A stretch of 64,000 nucleotides of DNA from Calendula officinalis. Its lineage: Eukaryota > Streptophyta > Magnoliopsida > Asterales > Asteraceae. Below are positions 1 to 11,474 of the stretch, piece by piece. The notes beneath the pieces are model-generated. The model had not been told where the DNA came from and did not search any database. It saw nothing but the letters and a program-made list of their open reading frames with translations. A program made the position numbers and the translations under genes. The stretch spans positions 32,686,208-32,750,207 of the forward strand of contig OY970832.1 of assembly GCA_963853835.1 (NCBI GenBank), in the 5' to 3' direction. Position 1 is the stretch's first letter. Each line of letters starts with the position of its first letter.

Positions 1-321
1 AAACAAATCACATTCATTCACAAACGATCTAGGTTTTCATCGGTTTTGCACAATCAAGCACCAATTGACAAGGCTTTGGCTTGGAATCTGGCAAAATAAC
101 ATGTTTTGCCATATATAACAATTAACAATTAAAATAAAAAACCAAGCCAAATAAAATAAAAAATTCAATGAACAAGATTAGTTTTTTATTTTAGTTTTTG
201 TAACAAGTAGCACTTAGGGTTCCAAAAAATCAAATTTTTAACCTAATTTTATAAAAAAATTCGCTACTTTTTACAAAAATCTTGCTAATTAAATCATCAA
301 TATGATAACTCGTGATACCAC
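1..321 (-). mobile_element. 5' internal leader of a minus-strand Ty1/copia element, cut by the window edge
   Basis: Read on the minus strand this follows the LTR that ends at 322. A 12-base primer-binding site (309-320, minus-strand TGGTATCACGAG) resembles the initiator-tRNA-Met complement with changes near its 3' end. A 27-codon frame starts at an ATG at 112 and stops at 29-31; I do not recognise it. The rest is AT-rich. The element body lies left of the window, so lineage cannot be assigned. Confidence 0.55.
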
Positions 322-1087
322 TGTTAGTGATATACGGTTTAATCAAGTAAAACGCAGCGGAAATAATTTGATAAATCACTAATAACGGATCTACATATTG
401 ACAATATAATTAAGCAATAAAATAAAATCAAAGAGTTTAGATCAAGTATTCATACCCTTGAAGCCTTTAATTACACCAGTAAATGTGGAAGAAGAACTCC
501 AAGAATTCAATATAGAATTCCTCTAATGGTATCCACACTACACCATATCTAGAACACCAATTAGGATGCTAGTCCCTTGGTCAAGAATCAAAACCAAAAC
601 CAAATAATCTCTTTGTGTACGTTGGCATCAAATAAATCAATTGGGATGCTTTATTTGAGTACGTCACCACAAAATCAAAAAGGAGGAAGTATATGTCTAT
701 TCTGTTTGTGCGTATGAGTTATCACCATCGACTAAACAACCACATTCACTTTTTCTCGTTTTTTTGATTTTTCGGCCGTAAGTTTCATAAGGGAGGATTA
801 GGGTTAAGGTCAAACTTTTCTTGCTCCCTAATCTAAGTATATAGGAGATATGACACTTAACCCCTTATACTTTTGATTCTTTATGATTACTCACTAATAC
901 GTTTTAACTTAACAATTAATTAAAACATAACTAGTCAAGTAATCATAGTTTATATAAATAATATAATTACCCTAATTATATTATATATATTAAATGGTAT
1001 TTGGTGTATAAGTGTGTGACCTTTTAGGCTCACATACGTCTAGCCATATAACTATATGTCATGAACGTAAAACATATTTCAACAACA
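322..1087 (-). repeat. Ty1/copia 5' LTR (minus strand)
   Basis: The plus-strand left edge is TGTTAGTGATAT and the right edge ends in AACAACA, giving the TG...CA termini of an LTR on the minus strand. A primer-binding site abuts the left edge, which makes this the 5' LTR. A TATA-like stretch lies near 838-845 on the minus strand. The right boundary is uncertain between 1084 and 1087, because the terminal triplet is repeated and the partner LTR is off-window. Confidence 0.6.
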
Positions 1088-2384
1088 CCGCTGGAGATAG
1101 TCGATCCTACAAAATAAACAAACCTAAATTAAACGATGTATCATTACACAAAACTCACTTAAAAACATCAAGACATATTTGATTCATGAATTCATCAAAA
1201 TGAAATTTATAATAGGAGAATAGATGAAAGGGATTAATAACCTTACTTAACTATTTATACTAAATAATTCATTTTTAATTTGTATGAAAAATTATAAATT
1301 AATTAATACTTTTAATATGTGTCTTTACATTTGCTAGAAACTAAAACATATATATTAAATATAACAATTTAATTTACCTTTAATATGTGTCTTTACATTT
1401 GCTAGAAAGTAAAACCTATATATTAAATATAATAATTTCATTTTATTTAATTTAATTAATCTTATATAGATTTCCAAACATTTAATTTACTTCCTCATTA
1501 CTCAGATTAACAATTATCATTAATGAATCTTACTGAATTTGGTTTAGTAAACTTTCACATGATTTGTTTGGATAACTCCTTATCAACTTAAATCAATAAT
1601 CTCTTTTTTAATTGTTTATTTTTTCACATAAATCTCGATTTGGTGATGTTTTCACATTTATCACTTAACATTTTTCTTATTTTCTCATTTATTTTGCTTT
1701 AACGATTGTTCGATCGTACTCGATGTATTAATAACTCAATTAAATCATTTAACGAATTCAACCCAATTTGGTCTATTAGTCTTTCTCTTGACATGTTTTG
1801 ATAACTCTTTATCAATTCGTGGTTGATGATTCTCTTATCCAATTTGATTGCACTCTTTTCTCATAAATCTCTTTTAGTGATTTTATTATCAATTATTATA
1901 TATAATAATTGAGGGTTTTCATGATACTTAGATGCTTGACGAATGGTCTCTTTGAATCCTTTTCGAAACATAGGCACAAGTCATGTGCGTATAATAGTAG
2001 GGGCCCTCTATTATTATCCGCACCTACCCCTGTCATGGTTTCAAGCCAGTTTCAAAGATTCCACGATCTCCTATCCTCATACCATCCACATGGCAAGTAA
2101 TCCACATCAATAAGTATAGTCTATATATCTATATATAGTCGCACAATTCACACTCATCTCGAGCTAATTCTCTTTTGTTCTCTTAGTAATCGATGTCACT
2201 CGCGACGTTTTTAATAAAATAATCTTATAAATAGGTACTAGAGGCATAAGGTCGTCGTGATGCGCTGCCTCTCAATTGGATTTGGACTCACTTTAAAACA
2301 CTTTTGAAAAACTCATTATAAAATCTCGTGCTTCGACTTGAGTCTGGAATCTACCCCTTGTGAACCCAATTCCCTCAAGCCAGA
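1088..2384 (-). mobile_element. Non-coding internal leader of a long-LTR Ty3/gypsy-like element
   Basis: This 1.3-kb AT-rich stretch separates the copia LTR from the primer site of the LTR at 2400. No coding region is credible; a 63-codon plus-strand frame at 1909-2100 has no recognisable motif. By position it is the untranslated 5' internal region of the minus-strand element whose 5' LTR follows. The copia element to the left probably inserted into it. Confidence 0.45.
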
Positions 2385-2396
2385 GCTCTGATACCA
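2385..2396 (-). other. Primer-binding site complementary to initiator tRNA-Met
   Basis: The minus strand reads TGGTATCAGAGC, the canonical complement of the plant initiator tRNA-Met 3' end. It lies three bases inside the LTR edge at 2400. This fixes the LTR as a 5' LTR and the element orientation as minus. Confidence 0.85.
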
Positions 2397-2399
2397 ACT

Positions 2400-5150
2400 T
2401 GTAACATCCCAAAAATTAGGGGATATTTAAAAAATTTTAATCAATAAAATATTACATTTTTCCCTAAAAGTACAAGTAACTCAAAGGTCCCAACTCATAA
2501 ATGAAAATATAAAACCGTCTCGTGGTTTAAATGCGCAATAATTAAAAGTTTTAAAAACAAAACATGTTTGATTCGAAATAAATGTTTTAAGCCAAATCCA
2601 TAAATATAAAAATAGAAACGCAGCTCATCAACCATTGACCTTCTCTTTCCCTTGCTAGTACCTGCAAAATGGGAGGGAGTGTTTGGGGTCAGCCACCGTG
2701 AGTGAATAATCAACAAAATAAACATACATATACAAACAATCCACACCACATAAGTGATCCCTAATGACTCTACTCAATTCTCGATTATTAGGCCTTTTAT
2801 TAAATTTCAATTGGTTCGCCAATGTCGTGACGATCCCAACGCCACTTGCGCCTCGCTGCAGCACCCCCTTCCAACACCCACCGTTGGCCCACAGTACCAC
2901 GCTGACAGTGATGAATTGTACTTGGCTTCCCGGGAAGAGTTGGCTAACCTCATGAATCGAAAATATAGTTAGTTAGTTTTATTAACGTGTTGACACATTA
3001 CAACATGTACTCTTATAAAACTAACATCTCAAGCTCAAGTATATCATCTCATAGATATATAACCACATAGCACAACCCAAGTGCATAACAACTCATAATC
3101 AAAACTCAAGTACACAGATCATTAACATAATGATATGGTACTTAGCTCGGTTACTCAGTATCCATATCTCAGTTCAGAATACGAGTAAAATAAATAACAC
3201 ATAGCACATCAACGAATAACAAGCTCATCTCAAAGCAATAGCAATTCATGACATATAGCACATAATCATGAAGTGAATGTAAATGCAAGTTTATAGTGAG
3301 ATCACCCACCTCGAATAGACGTATGCTCCTAGATATGTTTAGCACGGGAGAGCGTCTCTAATCAGGTCCTAGAAGGTCCTACAAAGTACAAGGAAGCTCG
3401 GATTAGAATTTGACTCAAAGGTAGTTTCAGCAGAAACTAAACAGCACTCAACACTCTCTCGGGGATGACCATAACTCTCAAATCGCTCACTAGATTTTAT
3501 TCAAATTTTTACAGTAGCTAAATGACTCAGAAGACTAAAATTCGTCAGAAGATTTCGGAACTCGAATCCGAACTGAAGTACCTCAAAACAGACTCACAAG
3601 TCAGAAAAAGCGTAACCGAAAAAGTTGTTGCGGCCGTTTACTAAAACAGATATATCTTTTAAACGAGAAATCAGATTGACGTGACATCAGTGGCACCAGA
3701 AAAGGACTCAGAAAACTAGAGACATGCGTGGGTCAAAATTTTAAAAACGTATTTAAAGTGTGATAAAAACAGACTCAAACTCATACTACACAATCTGTTA
3801 AAATTCAGCATGTTGATAAAAATCCATTTTACAAACCCGACATCATCCACTTTATTCCCGAGACACCCGACAGCCCCGAAACTCAAATTTATTACAGAAA
3901 CCCCTATCTAAAAATATTCTTGTTCATCAGTTTGTAAATCTTTTCAGTTTAAGGAAACCAAGAACCTTTAAGGTTCGGTTTCCGGGTTTTTCGATTAAAA
4001 CGTCTAGCCAATCATCAAACGGTTTTTACCCAACCCTAAAACCCGTCCCTATAAACTCAGCTGACCAAAAAGAAAACCCGACATCCACTCACGGCCTACA
4101 AACAAACACAACCCAAGGGATTAAACGTGATCGAAATAAGGCAGTCAAAAAGGGAATTAAAAATAGAAATCACCAAAAATAATCAAAAACCAAAGTTCAA
4201 AATAACATAATTATCTTCTCCAGACATTTTCAAAATTTGCCGACAATAGAAAAAAAAGTATCATGCCAGCACTGCCCCTATGCACTTGTCAGCTGCTCAC
4301 TTTCTCCAATTTTTCTTCTGCTCGACGGTCACTACATCTTCTTGCTCGATCAGAACACTGAACCCGCTACACAGAATACAAAGGTCAAGGCCGGAAATTA
4401 GGAACGAGTGAGATTAACAAAACAAAGATTCGAGAAGAAAAAATGCCACTGGCACTACACGATTTACGATTGGTGATGATGGTGAAGGCTGGCATCGTTC
4501 ATCCGACATCACTCCCAAATGGACTTCTCTTGCTCGATTCTTGACTGCCGATGATTACAATGGAACGCGGCTGGGGTTCCTCTCCCTTCTCACAAACGGC
4601 CAATAGAATAGGTTTAGGGATGCTTACGTTTAATTACTAGATGAAGTACTCTCTTTTCCGGGCTCAAAGCCACTCATTAAATCGGGCTCAAGGGTAAAAG
4701 AAAACTGAGATGGGCCTTGGCCTAGGCCGGCCATCCTTCTTGTTCGACATCAGAAAGAAAACGAGGCGTATTCACACAATGTGAGCCCGATATCTACACG
4801 GATAATTGGACCCCTGAACTTAAATTTCTTCAAGCCGAACTTGGGCAAGCTCACAATGGATCACAAAGCAATCGACCCTATTGACCGGGTCTTAGAATAC
4901 ACACTACTAACTCAAACTCGAGATTTCACATTTATCACACAAGGAACATAACTCATTAATAATTTGCCGTTAAAACATCACAAATTAAAGTGTACACAAT
5001 TAATACTAAACACAATGTAGTCATACACCGAGATGCTCATAGACGAAACGTCACACACTTATTATACGGTCAACTCATGGTCCAACTAAAAATTAAATTT
5101 AAACTCAATTTAAATTATTATTTAATTCTCTGAAATTTAAGGGTGTTACA
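2400..5150 (-). repeat. Long (2.75 kb) Ty3/gypsy-like 5' LTR, minus strand
   Basis: The plus strand starts TGTAACATCCC and ends GGGTGTTACA, matched terminal sequences of an LTR with TG/CA ends. The primer site next to its left edge shows it is the 5' LTR of a minus-strand element extending left. Length and termini fit chromovirus-type (Tekay/Del-like) LTRs, but no pol is visible to confirm the lineage. Its right edge abuts the remainder of another LTR at 5151, so it is inserted in that LTR. The expected second target duplication (TATAA) would be left of the window. Confidence 0.75.
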
Positions 5151-6823
5151 TATAAACCCTAAACCTTTCATATTTTAATCACCATGATAAACCACATAAA
5201 ACCCTAGAATCTCATAAACTTTGGTACCGTTTTGACTCGTTTTAGACCCCAAAACCAATTGTGAAACCCTAATACCGAAACCCTAACCCAAAACCCTAGA
5301 TCCGAACCCTTTCACGAAACTGTTGACCGAAACACTGCTGAGTTGACTCGCTCGTGACTGAGTTGACTCAATGACTCGCTGATTTGGCTCGTCCGATCTA
5401 ACCCTAACCCTAATCGGCCCATTTGATTCACCTATACCCTAATCGGGCCGAGCCCGGTTGTGTTTAACCCAAACCGGAACAAAAACCATATCGGGCCAAG
5501 CCCAATACTTGACCCAACCGAAGTCCAAAACAGTCCCGAAAGCCCATTAGGCCGAGGCCCGTACTCGGTCCATGGCAAGCCCAAATCTTGGCCCATTAAT
5601 CGGCCCAAGTGGCCCATGTCGTGGCCCATTAGCCCATTCAACCCATTTCTAAACCCAATCCATTTTCATTGGCCCATTAAACCATTCGCAAGCCCATTTA
5701 GCCCAAATCTAGGCCCAATAACACTAAACCGTTACAAAGTCGCGTAAACATATACGTTTTAATCAATCAAAACATATTTTATAAACAAACATACAATGCA
5801 AACAATAATAAAACACAAACAATGCATTATTAGGTCACCTGTGCGTGATAGCTTAGGCTAATTAGGAACCCTTGTGCGTTTAGGACGCTAGGATTCTATG
5901 AGCAGTTTGCTCTTGAGGTTTATTGTGATCTAAGCTAAGCATCAGGTGAGTCCACAGCCCCTTTTACTCTTTTACTGTTTTATAACTTATGGGGTGAAAA
6001 ACATAACATGCTACATACTTTTACTGTTTTATATTATGACTGTGCAACATCATTAGCATCTCATTTTCATTTTGGCATGACAAACAATTCATTATACCGT
6101 ACTAAGTTCAGCTTTCCTTAAGTAGAGTACCTACACCCTAGATATACGAATAGTACTATTGGCCAATGCTCAGCCTCCTACATTTTGATCATTACTTGGT
6201 TTATCCAAGACATCGGGAATGTATTATCCATGACCTTATAACACACACATGGGATGGGTATAATACCTCAATAGCCTTGCAAACTGTTGGGAATAACAGT
6301 CTTCATATGCCAAACTAATGATAAACTGTTACTACAAAACATTTTACATTAAACTTAGGAATTGTGGTTTACTTACATTTCCCTTACATTTCATTTTGGT
6401 TTATCAAACTTTTTATACAAATACTTATTCTTCAATCTGTCATAAAACATTTTCACATTACACATTGGGTACCAAAACAAAGATTTTCTAAACTTTAAAC
6501 ACCAAACCTGTGGATTCACTCAACAATTCTTTTGACCATTTAATATTATGTTTTTCAGGAATTTAGGAGAAGCATTGAGTCATTGACTTTGGATGAGCAT
6601 ACATAACGTTGAGATGCCACGAATGCCTTTTTAAATATCAACTTTGTTTTGACGATCATTTATACTTAAGTTTTTGACATATTTGAAATAAAATTAATTA
6701 TTTAAATTTATTTTGACCCTATTTATTTTTTACTTAGTCAATTGCTTATGTTACACATGAAAGTTACATCCCGTTCTTCTGCAAACCATTTTACTTAAAA
6801 ACCATTTTTGGCGGGGTGTGACA
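5151..6823 (-). repeat. Truncated gypsy-like LTR of the same family as the solo LTR at 14450-17025
   Basis: This segment aligns by eye with roughly 15262-17025: both carry a block of AACCCTAGAA-type sequence, then GCCCA-rich DNA, then the conserved end GGCGGGGTGTRACA. Its left ~0.8 kb is missing because the element with the LTR at 2400-5150 inserted into it. The right edge (GGGGTGTGACA, ending 6823) is intact and followed by CATTG, the presumed target duplication; the partner copy is off-window. It is inserted into the third ORF of SIRE A. Interstitial CCCTAA repeats near 5400 are part of the LTR and are not a telomere. Confidence 0.7.
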
Positions 6824-6829
6824 CATTGC

Positions 6830-7376
6830 ATGCCATTTGCATCCCAAAGTCATAGATTTGATCAAGTGCCCCTGTTTTGTGAGTCATACACCTGATGATT
6901 GTGGAAATCATAATTCCTCACATGGGACCGAATTCGTGCCTATTTATAGTCCTTGTTGTGCGTTGTCTTCCAAGAAGAGGCAATATTGATCGTAAAGTGT
7001 GTCTATCAACGAACTCGTCATACTGGGCATGTGCAGGAAATTGAAGTTCTCTTCAAATGATTGAAATGGAGAAAAATGCACGTCTTTGTCCTCTGATTAC
7101 CCATCCTGCAATCATGTCTGGTGAATCCATTTCTGCAGTGTACCAGAATTCACACAGCATTGCAGGATAGATTGCTCGTGGAAAGAGTTGAAGAGCATGA
7201 GAGATTGGGCTATGCCTTGGATAAGTAACCATTTGTCTGAATTGAGGGCATACCTAACCTTGAGGAATATCGAAATTTGCAGTGGTGTTGTTCCTCGAAA
7301 ACTTTGGGAGTTCATCCCTTTGGAAATCTTGTGCTGGTGCGATCAGGTCAGGAGCGATGAAGGTGTAATTTGCCAT
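6830..7376 (-). pseudogene. Broken third ORF of SIRE A, N-terminal part
   Basis: On the minus strand an ATG at 7376 opens a frame beginning MANYTFIAPDLIAP. It continues in one frame through a TAG after about 40 codons and a TGA near codon 117. A readable segment contains CEFWYTAEM and, further on, QYDEFVDRHTLRSILPLLG. The frame is downstream of RNase H in the same orientation, the position of the env-like/third ORF of Sireviruses. The C-terminal part is lost to the LTR insertion ending at 6823. Its layout (an FW-(Y/M)-(T/S)-A motif followed by a short beta-rich stretch) parallels the third ORF of SIRE B. I know no biochemical function, and no signal peptide is visible. Confidence 0.6.
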
Positions 7377-7489
7377 GATCTGTGATTATGATTTGAGAAT
7401 ATACTTGCAAAGGGAGAGAGAAATCGATAAACACAGAGAGAAGTTAGATTAAATAACGAAAGAAATGAAATTAAAATGAAATAAATGGT

Positions 7490-7497
7490 TATTTATA
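7490..7497 (-). promoter_or_regulatory. Candidate TATA box for the SIRE A third ORF
   Basis: The minus strand reads TATAAATA within AAAGTATAAATAACC. It lies 121 nt upstream of the ORF start at 7376 and is followed by a CT-rich leader. SIRE B has the same octamer 111 nt upstream of its third ORF. Confidence 0.4.
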
Positions 7498-7561
7498 CTT
7501 TAAATTACAATCATTACAGTATTGGGAAGTAAAATCGGCGAAATGACAACCTTATCCTATT

Positions 7562-7598
7562 CCAACGGTAACTTTTTAGAAAGGTAAGTTACCGTTGG
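7562..7598. repeat. 13-bp perfect inverted repeat with AACGG cores
   Basis: CCAACGGTAACTT at 7562-7574 is repeated inverted at 7586-7598 with an 11-base spacer. AACGG is the core of the mitosis-specific activator element bound by MYB3R factors in plants. The pair lies about 65-100 nt upstream of the candidate TATA box. Regulatory meaning is inferred. Confidence 0.5.
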
Positions 7599-7837
7599 GG
7601 AGTATTAGGTTTTGTAATAGTGTTAACAACTTCAGGCTTTCCAATACTGATTTAAGGGTTAAAAATAATTAAATTAAAAAAAATTAAAAATAATTAAAAC
7701 ATTTATTTTATTCAAAAAATTAATATAACATTTACAAAATTTAAAAAAGATATACTAGACGAGCTATACTGAAAAGGTCAGTATAGGGTCAATACTGAAA
7801 TATCAGTATAGGAAAAAAAAATTAGAGAAACATAATT

Positions 7838-10800
7838 TCAAGGATTCAGCATTCCCAGTTGTCCTAGTAAGTACATAAACCTCTCTTCTGACAGAGGTTT
7901 AGTAAACACATCGGCCAATTGGTCCTCTGTTGGAGCATAATCTACCTGAACCTTACCCTTTTCCATATTATCCCTGATAAAGTGGTGACTGATATCAATG
8001 TGCTTTGTTTTTTTAATGATGGACTGAATTTTCAGTGATAGCAATAGCACTCTTGTTATCACTATGTATTGGAGTCTTCTTGAAATCAAATTCATAGTCC
8101 ATTAGTAGGTACTGCATCCATAAGCGTTGAGCACAACAACTTCTTGCAGCCACGTATTCTGCTTCTGCAGTGGAAGTTGCAACCGAGTTTTGCTTCTTGG
8201 ATGACCAACCAACTAGTCTCCCACCGAGGAATTGACATCCTCCGCTTGTAATTTTTGTATCCAATCGGCAACCTGCATAATCTACATTTGTGTACCCTTC
8301 AAGATCAAAATCTGAGTCTTTGGGATACCAAAGACCCATGTTAGGAGTACCAGATAAATACCTAAAGATTCTCTTAACAACTTTCAAATAAATGGGAGTC
8401 TTTGGGATCAGCCTGATACCGAGCACACAAACATGTGGCAAAAGTGATATCGTGCCTACTAGCTATTAAGTAAAGCAAGGAACCAATCATACCTCCGTAT
8501 GTGGAGTGACATACTAGTTTACCAGTTTCATCCTTACTTATCTTATCCTGAGTACTCTTAGGAGTGTGCATAGAAGAAAGGTTTTCGAATTTGTATTTCT
8601 TCAGCATGTCATGCACATACTTACATTGGTGTACAAAAGTGTCATCAGGCTTTTGATGTACTTGTAAACCTAGAAAATAAGTAAGTTCTCCCATCATACT
8701 CATCTGATAATGAGCTGACATTATCTTTGCAGACCAATCACACATTGGCTTGTCAGTTGAGCCAAAGATAATATCACCCACATATATCTGAATGAGTAAG
8801 ATGTCAGTCCCCTTTCTTTTTGAAAATAAAGTTTTACCAATTTTACCAAGTGTAAATTTATTTTCAAGTAAGTACTCAGACAAAGTATCATACTAGGCTA
8901 TTGCAGCTTGTTTGAACCCATATAAAGCTTTATTAAGCTTGAAAACATAGTTAGGAAATTTAGGATCAACAAAGCCTCGGGGTTGTTTAACATAAACTTC
9001 CTCTTGTAGTTTTCCATTAAGGAAGGCACTCTTGACATCCATCTGGTAGACTTTGAAGTTCTTAAAAACTGCATATGCAAGATACAGCCTAATAGCTTAA
9101 ATTCTTGTAACTAGTGCAAATGTCTCATCATAGTCAATTTCCTCCTCTTGCCTGTAGCCCTGAGCAACCAGTCTTGCCTTGTTTCTGATTACAAAACCAC
9201 ATTTGTCCATTTTGTTTCTGAACACCCACTTAGTGCCAATTATAGTTTTTTCCATTTTGGGGTGGCACTAAGTTCCATACCTTGTTTCGTTCAAACTCTA
9301 TAAGCTCTTCTTGCGTAGCTTCTACCAAGTCTTCATCTAGTAAAGCTTCATCAGCTTTCTTGAGATCCATGGTAGATAGAAAGCTTGAAAAGAGACAGAA
9401 ATTTGCAGTAGCCTGGGGTTCAAAAGTCAATTTTCTTCTTGTCCGCACTCCCTCTTCTACAGGACCAATAATGTTTGTATGGGGATGGTCTCTGTGCTCC
9501 CTTAAATTGGTTCCTAAGGTAGCATTCGAGGCAGTGTTGACAACTTCTTGATGGACTGATGGGTTGCCAGACTCATACTGATCCGAGTTGTGTTTTGTAT
9601 TGGTCTGCACAAAATGTTGGTTTTCTTCATTTTGCAGATTGGCAGTTGGTTATTGAAGTGGATTTGATGTTTCACCCTCTTCATATGTTGAATGATTCAT
9701 ATCAAGGTTTGAGAACTAAGTATTGAGGTTAGCAGTGTTGGAAACCTCGGTGTTTGTAGTAGTTTTGCCATACTGAGTTAAATCCTGAACATCATCACTC
9801 ATGTCATGTGGTACTTGTGTGGGATGGTTTTTGAGCTTGTCAGCATTGGAGTTTTCTGGATTACATAAGGTTTCAATACCATTTATGTTCTCCTTGATAG
9901 ATTCTTCTATCACCTTTGTAGATAAAACATACACTCTGAAAGCCTTTGAGAATGGTGAATAGCCCATAAAAATGCCTTCATTTGCTTTGGGAGAAAATTT
10001 GTTGAGATTTTGTATAGTACTGAGTACAAAACATTTACTCCCAAAGATGTGGAAGTACTCCACATTAGGAACGCTGCCATGGTATAACTCATAGGGAGTT
10101 TTGAGGTGTCTCTTGACCATAGTAGCTTGATTCTGTGTAAAGTTAGCACAGTTTACAACTTCTGCCCAGTAGCTCAGCGCCAGTACAGCACGGCATAACA
10201 AAGTTCTTTTAGCTTCAGTGAGTGTTCTATTCTTCCTTTCTAGAACACCATTTTGTTGTGGTGTGTAGGCTGCAGAGAAATTATGTTCAGTTCCTTTCTC
10301 TTCATAGAAACTTGCTAATACATAGTTCTTAAATTCAGTACCATGGTCACCTCTTAGTTGCTTGACCTTGGTACCCTTTTGAAGCTCTTCTCTTTTGATG
10401 AAAGCAATATATTCCCGTGGTAGCATCTGATTTGGCCTTCAAGAAGATGACCCAAGTGTATCTTGAGTATTCATCAACCAAGACTAGTGTATAGATCTTT
10501 TTGCCCAGAGATGGTGTAATGATGGGGCCAAAAAGATCCATATGTATCATAGTAAGAGGCTCATTGATAGATTGATTCACCTTAGACTTGAATGAGCTCT
10601 TCTTCTGCTTGCCCATTTCACATGTTGTGCATAACTTATCTTTTAAATAAGTAATTGTGGGCAGCCCTCTCACCAACTTCTTAATACTGAGCTCATTGGC
10701 GTTTCTTAAGTTGATATGAGAAAGCTTCTTGTGCCACATCAAGTTCAGTTCTGGATTGACTTTGGAAAGCAGGCACACACGAATTATAGGGTCAATTTCT

Positions 10801-11065
10801 GAAAGATTGACAACAAAGACATCCTTTTCTCTTCTAGCAAGAACAACAGGTTGTCCTTTTTCATTGTAGATGATGCCTGCAATCTTTCTGAATCTTTCTT
10901 CCTTATCATCATCACACATTTGACTGATACTAAGCAGATTGTGTTTTAGACCCTCCACATAGGCAACCCTTTTGAAGGTTATGTTGCAAGCTTTAATCTC
11001 CCCATAACCCCTTGTTTTTCCTATTGAATCATCCCCAAACCTGACAGAAGGACCCTTCTTTGGTG
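7838..11065 (-). pseudogene. SIRE A pol pseudogene: integrase, reverse transcriptase, RNase H
   Basis: Minus-strand frames in order: GAG-pre-integrase (~11065-10600, MWHKKLSHINLRN and a CX2C finger), integrase core (~10580-10150, HMDLFGP, then TPQQNGVLERKNRT), integrase tail to ~9716, RT (9610 to ~8374) and RNase H (~8441-7838, STAEAEYVAA and HFIRDNMEKG). Motifs match SIRE-lineage Ty1/copia. The frame shifts at least five times. The RT catalytic motif reads YVGD where YVDD is expected, so a catalytic aspartate is lost. The upstream end is interrupted by the gypsy-like insertion at 11066-20728; the same polyprotein resumes at 20729. The frame ends GQLGMLNP at 7838. Confidence 0.85.
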
Positions 11066-11070
11066 TGTAA
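11066..11070. repeat. Target-site duplication TGTAA, left copy
   Basis: TGTAA immediately precedes the LTR at 11071 and recurs at 20724-20728 after the other LTR. It marks a standard 5-bp LTR-retrotransposon insertion into the SIRE A polyprotein gene. Confidence 0.9.
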
Positions 11071-11409
11071 TGTAACACCTCAATTTTTAAAACACTTTTA
11101 AAATCATTTAAAATACCATTTGCAACACTTCTCCTGTTGTCAAAAATACCGTTAAAAAAACCTTAAAACATTTATCAGAGTTTAAAAAACTCGGTGTTAC
11201 AAAATAGATCATAACCATAGGCAAACGGGATCTACCTACGAGCTCCTGAGCTAAACATCTCTAGGCCACTTCTTGTGCAACCTTCTATCACTTCAAACCT
11301 GTACCTAAGTACATAGCCAGAAAAACAAACGTAGTACGTGAGACAAAATAGTCTCGTGAGATGCATGGGTTCTAGACCCCAACAATAATAATCAATTTAT
11401 AAATATATA

Positions 11410-11474
<65 letters not shown>

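Larger units (their letters stand above)
7377..7837 (-). other. Spacer between pol and third ORF of SIRE A, with TATA box
   Basis: The AT-rich spacer holds a TATAAATA box at 7490-7497 (minus strand), 121 nt upstream of the ATG at 7376. A pyrimidine-rich leader lies between them. Farther upstream is an inverted pair of AACGGTAACTT sequences (7562-7598). CAGTATA/CAATACTGA motifs cluster at 7765-7815. The arrangement resembles a small promoter serving the third ORF. This is inference from spacing only. Confidence 0.45.

Noticed and set aside
5390..5420. Telomere-like CCCTAA repeats
   Set aside because: Only a few units inside an LTR; no array.
5432..5747. Proline/Asn-rich frames on both strands
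   Set aside because: They are by-products of the GCCCA-rich LTR segment, with no start context or conserved domain.
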